Assembly: GCF_002803155.1 (NCBI RefSeq)
Contig: NZ_NNBP01000009.1
Coordinates: 124,001 to 188,000, forward strand
Direction: 5' to 3'
Length of the DNA: 64,000 nt
Source of the DNA: Streptomyces sp. CB02959
GTDB lineage: Bacteria > Actinomycetota > Actinomycetes > Streptomycetales > Streptomycetaceae
Positions 59,380 through 64,000 of the stretch are shown one piece after another. The first letter of the stretch is position 1, and each line of letters starts with the position of its first letter. A program made the position numbers and the translations under genes. The notes under the pieces were generated by a model. The model ran no database searches. It was not told the origin of the DNA and was given only the letters and a program-made list of their open reading frames with translations.

Positions 59380-60857
59380 AGGACGCCCCGCTGGAGCTGC
59401 CCGAGGCGCACTGGCTGGGTTCGGCCCGGCTGACCGCCGGTCTGGACCGCTACCAGCGCCTGGATCTCGCCGCGCACACCCGCGTCCACCCGCCGCTCCC
59501 CCGACCGGACCGGGACGCGCTGCTCGCCCTGGCCGCAGCCGTCGAGCTGCCCGGCCGCGGCGGCGCCGGTTTCCCGTTCGCCCGCAAGGCCCGGGCCACG
59601 CTTGCCACCGCGGAGCGCACCGGCGCGCCGCCCGTCATCGTCGTGAACGGCGCCGAGGGCGAACCGGCCAGCGCCAAGGACAAGATGCTGCTCGGCCGCG
59701 CGCCGCATCTGGTGCTGGACGGTGCCTGCCTGGCCGCGGCCGCGTTCGGCGCCGAGGAGATCGTGATCGGTGTCGTCGCGGGCAGCCCCGGCGAGATATC
59801 GGTCCCGGCCGCCCTCGCCGAGCGTGAACTTCCCTGCCCGGCCCGCACCGTGTGCCTGCCCGAACGCTTCGTCTCCGGCGAGTCCGGGGCTCTGATCCGT
59901 GGCGTCAACGGTCTGCCGGCGGTACCGGCGCCGCTGAAGGCCCGCGCGGCCGACGGCGGAACGGGCGGGGTGCGCCGCCGTCCGACGCTCCTCTCCAACG
60001 CCGAGACCTGGGCCCAACTCGCCATCGCGGCCCGGCTCGGACCCGACGCCTACGCCGCCGTCGGCACCGCCACCGAACCCGGCACGGTCCTGCTCACCGT
60101 CAACCGGCCCGGCGCCGGTCCGCTGGTGGTCGAGGTCCCGACCGGCACCCGGCTGGGCCCGGTACTGGACGCCTGCGGCCTGCAGCCGGGCGCGGGGGTG
60201 CTGGTGGGCGGCTACCACGGCGCCTGGCTGCACCCGTCGGGCGCCATCGACGCGCCGCTGTCCCGCGCCGGACTGGCCCACCTCGGCGGAACGCTCGGTG
60301 CGGGCGCGGTCGTCGCGCTCCCCCACGGCACCTGCCCGCTCGGCGAGACCGCCCGGGTCGCGGCCTGGCTGGCGGCCGAGTCCGCCGGCCAGTGCGGACC
60401 GTGCAAGCACGGCCTGCCCGACGCCGCCGAGGGCCTCGCCCTGCTGGCCGCCGGTGCTGCCGAGCCCACGGTGCTGGAGGACGCCCGGCGTGCCCTCGGC
60501 GCGGCCCAGGGCGGTGGCGCCTGCTCGCACCCGGACGGTACGGCCCGTTTCGTCCTCACCGCCCTCGACGTCTTCTCCGAGGACGTCGACGCGCACCTCG
60601 CCGGGCCCGGCTGCGGCCGTCCGGTGCACGGCGCGCTGCCCCTCCCGCGCGCCGAGGGGTCCCGGCTGGAGGTGGACTGGTCCCGCTGCACGGGCCACGG
60701 CCTGTGCGCCGTGCTGGCCCCCGACCTCATCCGCCTCGGCCCGCACGGGTACCCCACCTCCACCAGCCTCCCGGTCTCGCCCTGGCAGGAACACGGCGCC
60801 CGCCGCGCCGTCAACCAGTGCCCGGCCCTGGCGGTGCGTCTCCGGCACCACGGGTGA
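59376..60857 (+). CDS. NuoF-like NADH/flavin subunit fused to a ferredoxin domain
   Basis: A 493-residue protein. Residues 50-150 match the NuoF flavin/NADH domain (LPGRGGAGFPFARKARATL, VIVVNGAEGEPASAKDKMLL). An SLBB-like part (VPTGTRLGPVLDACGLQPGA) follows, then the NuoF Fe-S region ESAGQCGPCKHG. Here the first Cys of the usual E-S-C-G-x-C-x-x-C is Ala, so the cluster is altered or lost. The C-terminus is a small ferredoxin with C-T-G-H-G-L-C and a late N-Q-C-P; His replaces the second Cys, as in several actinobacterial P450-linked ferredoxins. It likely moves electrons between NAD(P)H and the cytochrome-b-like partner. Confidence 0.85.
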   Translation: MKDAPLELPEAHWLGSARLTAGLDRYQRLDLAAHTRVHPPLPRPDRDALLALAAAVELPGRGGAGFPFARKARATLATAERTGAPPVIVVNGAEGEPASAKDKMLLGRAPHLVLDGACLAAAAFGAEEIVIGVVAGSPGEISVPAALAERELPCPARTVCLPERFVSGESGALIRGVNGLPAVPAPLKARAADGGTGGVRRRPTLLSNAETWAQLAIAARLGPDAYAAVGTATEPGTVLLTVNRPGAGPLVVEVPTGTRLGPVLDACGLQPGAGVLVGGYHGAWLHPSGAIDAPLSRAGLAHLGGTLGAGAVVALPHGTCPLGETARVAAWLAAESAGQCGPCKHGLPDAAEGLALLAAGAAEPTVLEDARRALGAAQGGGACSHPDGTARFVLTALDVFSEDVDAHLAGPGCGRPVHGALPLPRAEGSRLEVDWSRCTGHGLCAVLAPDLIRLGPHGYPTSTSLPVSPWQEHGARRAVNQCPALAVRLRHHG

Positions 60858-60979
60858 ACCCTCCCGGCGGCCTTCGTCCGCCACCGGACCGGGAGACGAC
60901 CGCCGTTGGGAGAACGTCGGTGGGCGCGGCCGCTTCTATGGTGGGCATCGCGAAGTCCACCGATCGGTCCGGAGGTGCC

Positions 60980-61348
60980 GTGCCCCCGCAGATGAAGTTG
61001 TGCGCGATAACACTCGACTGCTCTGATCCGCCGGCTCTGGCGGCGTTCTACCAGCAGGCCACCGGCCTCGAACCGCACCCGAAATCCGACGCGGACTTCG
61101 CCGGTCTCAACTCCTCGGACGGACTCTTCATCGGCTTCCAACGGGTCGACGGCTACCGCGCTCCCCGCTGGCCCGACCAGACGGTTCCCCAGCAGTCCCA
61201 CCTCGACTTCGCGGTCGACGACCTGGACGAAGCCGAGGCGCGGCTGCTCGAACTGGGGGCGAGCAAGCCCGCTCACCAGCCGAACGAGGACCGGTGGCGG
61301 GTCCTCATCGATCCGGCCGGGCATCCTTTCTGCCTGGTCAGGGGCTGA
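60980..61348 (+). CDS. VOC (glyoxalase/bleomycin-resistance fold) protein
   Basis: A protein of about 122 residues. MKLCAITLDCSDPPALAAFYQ, the repeated strand QSHLDFAVDDLDEAEARLLELG and the end VLIDPAGHPFCLVR are typical of the glyoxalase-like VOC fold, with possible metal ligands His and Glu. Members include glyoxalases, dioxygenases and drug-binding proteins. The start is uncertain: the GTG at 60980 has GGAGG only four bases upstream, and the ATG at 60992 has it 16 bases upstream. Function unknown. Confidence 0.85.
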   Translation: MPPQMKLCAITLDCSDPPALAAFYQQATGLEPHPKSDADFAGLNSSDGLFIGFQRVDGYRAPRWPDQTVPQQSHLDFAVDDLDEAEARLLELGASKPAHQPNEDRWRVLIDPAGHPFCLVRG

Positions 61349-61399
61349 CCGGCGCTGACGTCGGCGCGTGTGCCGGTGAGCGCTGCTCGGCGGCGTCGA

Positions 61400-61427
61400 C
61401 CGCGAACCGCGAACCGCGAACCGCGAC
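61400..61427 (+). repeat. Short tandem heptamer repeat
   Basis: Four consecutive copies of CCGCGAA (the last is CCGCGAC). It lies in the 231-bp gap between the VOC gene and the esterase pseudogene and may vary in copy number between strains. Confidence 0.7.
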
Positions 61428-61579
61428 AAATGTCATGCCGAGGCGCATGAGGCTTGGCCCTACCGGCAAGCCGGTCGCGCGACGAGTCTGGGACATGAGC
61501 ACACCCCGGGACCTCGGACCTCAGGTCCCGGCCCCCAGACCTCAAAGCTGCTTGACTACCCCGATTCCAGGGAGAGTTG

Positions 61580-62819
61580 ATGAGAGCGACATCGCGGCGC
61601 CCTGTTCCGCTCACGCTTGCCTCCGGCCTGGCGCTGGCCGCCTGCCTCACTTCACCAGTCGTTCCGGCGGTGGCCGCGGACGCACCGAAACGGCCGGTCG
61701 TGGCCACCTCGGCGGGTTTGGTACGCGGCGTCGACCACGGGACCTACCAGACGTTCGCCGGAATCCCGTATGCGGCGGCGCCAGTGGGCCCGTTGCGGTG
61801 GCGACTGCCCGGCCCGGCCCGGCCGTGGCCGGGCATACGGGACGCCAGTCAGCCCGGCAGCCCATGCCCGCAAACACCCAACAGCGAGGCACCCGGCGGC
61901 AGCACGAACGAGGACTGCCTGTACCTGAACGTCACCCGCCCCCGTACCGATCGGCACCAGCGGCTTCCGATCGTCGTCTGGCTGCACGGCGGCGGTCTCC
62001 TCACCGGCGCCGGCAGCAGCTACGACGCGCACCGGATGGCGGTGCGCGGGCACGTCGCCGTGGTGACGGTCAACTACCGGCTGGGGATCTTCGGCAACTT
62101 CGGCTACCCGGGCCTCGACGGCTCGGGCGACTTCGGACTGGCCGACCAACAGGCGGCGCTGCGCTGGGTGCAGCGCAACGCCGCCTCGTTCGGCGGCGAC
62201 CCGCAGAACGTGACACTCGCCGGGGAGTCGTCCGGCGGGATGAGCACCTGCACCCAGCTGACGTCCCCGAGCGCGGCCGGACTGTTCGCCAAGGCCATCG
62301 TGCAAAGCGGCGCCTGCTCGATCGACTACGGCAAGAACGCCGTTGGCCGCGGTCTACTCCCCGTCCGCGTACGGCACACCGGCGCTGGCCTGGGCGGCGC
62401 TGAACACCGACCGGGTCTTCGCCTGCCCGACGCTCACCTCCGACCGGCAACTGGCCCGCCACACCGCCACCTACGCCTACGAGTTCGCCGACCGTCAGGC
62501 ACCCGGCCTCGGCTACCCCCAGTCACCGCAACTCCCGTTGGGCGCCGCGCACGCCACCGACCTCCCCTACCTGTTCGACCTCGGCGGCCGGCCCGCCTCC
62601 TTCACCGCCGCGCAGAACAGGCTGGCCGCCCACATGATCGACTACTGGACGGCGTTCGCGCGCACCGGCGCACCGGACCACCGGAACCTGCCGCACTGGC
62701 CTCAGGTGCCCGCCCGTGCCACCACCCCCTACGTCCAGCGGCTCGACACCGGGCCCGGCGGAATCCACCGCGTGGACGCCGCCGCCGAACACCACTGCCG
62801 ACTCTGGCCGCAGGGTTGA
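61580..62819 (+). pseudogene. Carboxylesterase type B, internally deleted and frameshifted
   Basis: The first frame (61580 to about 62335) starts with a secretion signal (PVPLTLASGLALAACLTSPVV) and encodes the N-terminal half of a para-nitrobenzyl-esterase-like protein: FAGIPYAAAPVGPLRW, NEDCLYLNV, VVWLHGGGLLTGAG and the nucleophile elbow VTLAGESSGGMSTC. From about 62343 homology continues in another frame with the C-terminal part (DLPYLFDLGGRPASF, MIDYWTAFARTGAPD). About 130-150 residues between them, including the catalytic acid, are missing. A deletion that also shifted the frame near 62335-62350 explains this. Read-through in the first frame to 62983 would give a non-homologous tail. Confidence 0.8.
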
Positions 62820-62948
62820 AGCCGAAGCCGTCCTGCGACGCACCGGGCGCGACAGGGCCCCTGAAGGAACGGGGCCTCGGTTGGCCGAGTTGGTGTTGTC
62901 CGAGCATGAGCGCGAGCACACCGGCGAGCAGGGCCGACTGCAACCGCA

Positions 62949-63320
62949 CTACCCTGCGCTGCGCGGCGGCAGGCGCTCTGTGATCCGGTTGAACAAATCC
63001 GTCAGCGGCTCGCTGACTTCCCGACCGAACTCGGACAGTCCGTAGGTGACTTTGGGTGGCGTCGTCGGCTCGACCTCCCGCCAGACCAGGCCGTCCTGGA
63101 CGAGCGCGCGCAGGGTCTGAGTGAGCATCTTCTCGCTGATGCCCCGGATGCTGTCGCGCAGCTCGTAGAACCGAAGGTCGTTGCTCCGCAAGGAGATCAG
63201 CACCCAGATGCCCCACCTGCTCGTCACGTGGTCGACCATGTCGCGCGCCGGGCAGTCGGTGTGAAACACGTCATACCGCTTGCCCGTCTCGGCCTGCGTC
63301 AGCTGCGCACCTTCCCTCAT
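62949..63320 (-). CDS. HxlR family transcriptional regulator
   Basis: A 123-residue winged-helix protein of the HxlR type: YDVFHTDCPARDMVDHVTSRWG opens it (quoted Cys is the conserved N-terminal cysteine), then WVLISLRSNDLRFYELRDSI, RGISEKMLTQTLRALVQDGLV and a C-terminal VTYGLSEFGREV. The Cys may sense electrophiles or disulphide stress, as in HypR/QorR relatives. It is divergent from the NmrA-type reductase and probably represses both, through CTTAC/GTAAG sites between them. Confidence 0.92.
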   Translation of the reverse strand: MREGAQLTQAETGKRYDVFHTDCPARDMVDHVTSRWGIWVLISLRSNDLRFYELRDSIRGISEKMLTQTLRALVQDGLVWREVEPTTPPKVTYGLSEFGREVSEPLTDLFNRITERLPPRSAG

Positions 63321-63328
63321 GTCCGGAG

Positions 63329-63361
63329 CTTACCTCTGGGTATGTTCTTACGAAAAGTAAG
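63329..63361. promoter_or_regulatory. Putative HxlR operator
   Basis: CTTAC at 63329-63333 and again at 63347-63351, with GTAAG at 63357-63361; the last two form the palindrome CTTACGAAAAGTAAG. The repeats lie between the divergent HxlR and NmrA-type starts in an AT-rich patch that must also hold the promoters. Confidence 0.6.
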
Positions 63362-63412
63362 CCTGGCTCCTAGCGTCAATTTCCGCAGTGCACAACGAAC
63401 CAGGAGCTGAAC

Positions 63413-64000
63413 ATGATCGTGGTGACCGGGGCTACCGGGAATGTGGGCCGACCTTTGACGCAGGCCCTGGCCGAAGCGGGCGAGCAGGTGACGGCGGTGT
63501 CGCGGCGCACGGTGGCGATGCCGGACGGCGTCCGACATGTGGCGGCCGACTTGGCCGAGCCGGCGGGTCTCACGCCCGCGTTGGACGGGGCGAAGGCGCT
63601 CTTCCTCCTGCTGTCCGGCGACCTGCACGCCCCCGAAGCCAGGCCGACCGACATCATCGACCTGGCCGCGGCCAGTGGGGTACGCCGGGTCGTCCTGCTG
63701 TCTTCGCAGGGCGTGGCGACCAGGCCGCTCGGCCCGTCGCGGGTTGCGATGCGGGCGGCGGAGGACGCGTTGCGGGAGTCCGGCCTGGACTGGGCCGTTC
63801 TGCGTCCGGGCGGTTTCGCCTCCAACGCCTTTGCCTGGGCGGAGTCCGTCCGCACGCAAGGGACGGTCGCAGCCCCCTTCGGTGATGTAGGGGTGCCGGT
63901 CATCGATCCGGCGGACATCGCCGAGGTCGCGGCGGCCTGCCTGCTGGACGACCGGCACACCGGCGGGGTGTACGAGCTGACCGGGCCGGAGGTGATCACG
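63413..64000 (+). CDS. NmrA-like NAD(P)-binding reductase (partial)
   Basis: The first 196 residues are in the window. MIVVTGATGNVGRPLTQALAE is the Rossmann opening (G-x-x-G-x-x-G), VRRVVLLSSQGVATRP is the catalytic-strand region of atypical SDRs, and WAVLRPGGFASNAF is the usual substrate-side motif of NmrA/QorB proteins. Relatives reduce quinones or act as redox sensors and are commonly controlled by a divergent HxlR repressor, as here. CAGGAG precedes the ATG. The C-terminus lies beyond base 64000. Confidence 0.9.
   Translation, partial: MIVVTGATGNVGRPLTQALAEAGEQVTAVSRRTVAMPDGVRHVAADLAEPAGLTPALDGAKALFLLLSGDLHAPEARPTDIIDLAAASGVRRVVLLSSQGVATRPLGPSRVAMRAAEDALRESGLDWAVLRPGGFASNAFAWAESVRTQGTVAAPFGDVGVPVIDPADIAEVAAACLLDDRHTGGVYELTGPEVIT

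Noticed and set aside
1..64000. CRISPR arrays, tRNA genes, insertion sequences, integrases
   Set aside because: None was seen on reading either strand. Only short tandem repeats and hairpins were found.

Overview
The window is high-GC DNA with GTG/ATG starts, strong G/C at third codon positions, dense overlapping operons and many specialised-metabolism families (LAL and SARP regulators, a cyclodipeptide synthase, discrete ACP/KS enzymes, ATP-grasp ligases). This fits a Streptomyces chromosome or a close relative. No tRNA, rRNA, CRISPR array, insertion sequence or phage gene was seen.

Layout. (1) 1-3648: the end of a flavin amine oxidase, coupled to a ThDP-dependent 2-keto-acid decarboxylase-like enzyme, then an MHS-type transporter. 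(2) 4077-22053: a probable biosynthetic cluster. A large LuxR-type (LAL) regulator faces a SagB-type flavoprotein. Two nearly identical 22-residue peptides (8085-8153 minus, 8556-8624 plus) lie back to back. Each has the same upstream palindrome at the same distance and the same kind of GC hairpin behind it. The rightward peptide precedes a run of hexapeptide acyltransferase, HAD phosphatase, ATP-grasp ligase, APH-fold kinase, class III aminotransferase, transketolase-like, glycosyltransferase, SDR, DUF1349-type, O-methyltransferase, EEP-fold and GH13 alpha-glucosidase genes. This is the most novel-looking part of the window: a peptide-templated or peptide-scaffolded pathway combined with sugar chemistry. 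(3) 22098-23862: two GNAT acetyltransferases and a TetR regulator.

(4) 24308-36299: a second cluster built from two divergent operons. The leftward one (promoter near 30850) encodes ACP, aminotransferase, thioesterase, dehydratase, ketosynthase, a cysteine-less ketosynthase fragment, an AMP-forming ligase and a luciferase-like oxidoreductase. Almost all junctions are 4-base stop/start overlaps. The rightward one encodes a nucleoside deoxyribosyltransferase-like protein, a dihydroorotate dehydrogenase-like flavoprotein, a creatininase-fold amidohydrolase, an ATP-grasp ligase and a 14-helix exporter. Together they suggest an acyl or amino-acyl unit joined by an ATP-grasp enzyme to a part made by pyrimidine-type chemistry; that is inference. 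(5) 36370-40013: TetR, CatB-like acetyltransferase, erythromycin-esterase-like protein and TetR, a resistance-like group. (6) 40054-44464: secreted PHB depolymerase/feruloyl-esterase-like protein, hydroxybutyrate-dehydrogenase-like SDR, DEAD-box helicase and cold-shock protein.

(7) 44898-46566: an albonoursin-type set (albA, albB, albC), predicted to make and dehydrogenate a cyclic dipeptide. (8) 47919-52337: a small SARP activator followed by a STAND/TPR protein, together resembling a split AfsR. (9) 52457-55709: an ECF41-type sigma factor divergent from an AhpD-like protein, with a match to the known ECF41 promoter between them, then DoxX and nitronate-monooxygenase-like genes. (10) 55859-64000: LysE exporter, Tat-exported VioB-like ferritin-fold protein, a cytochrome-b-like plus NuoF/ferredoxin pair, a VOC protein, a decayed carboxylesterase, and an HxlR repressor divergent from an NmrA-type reductase cut by the window end.
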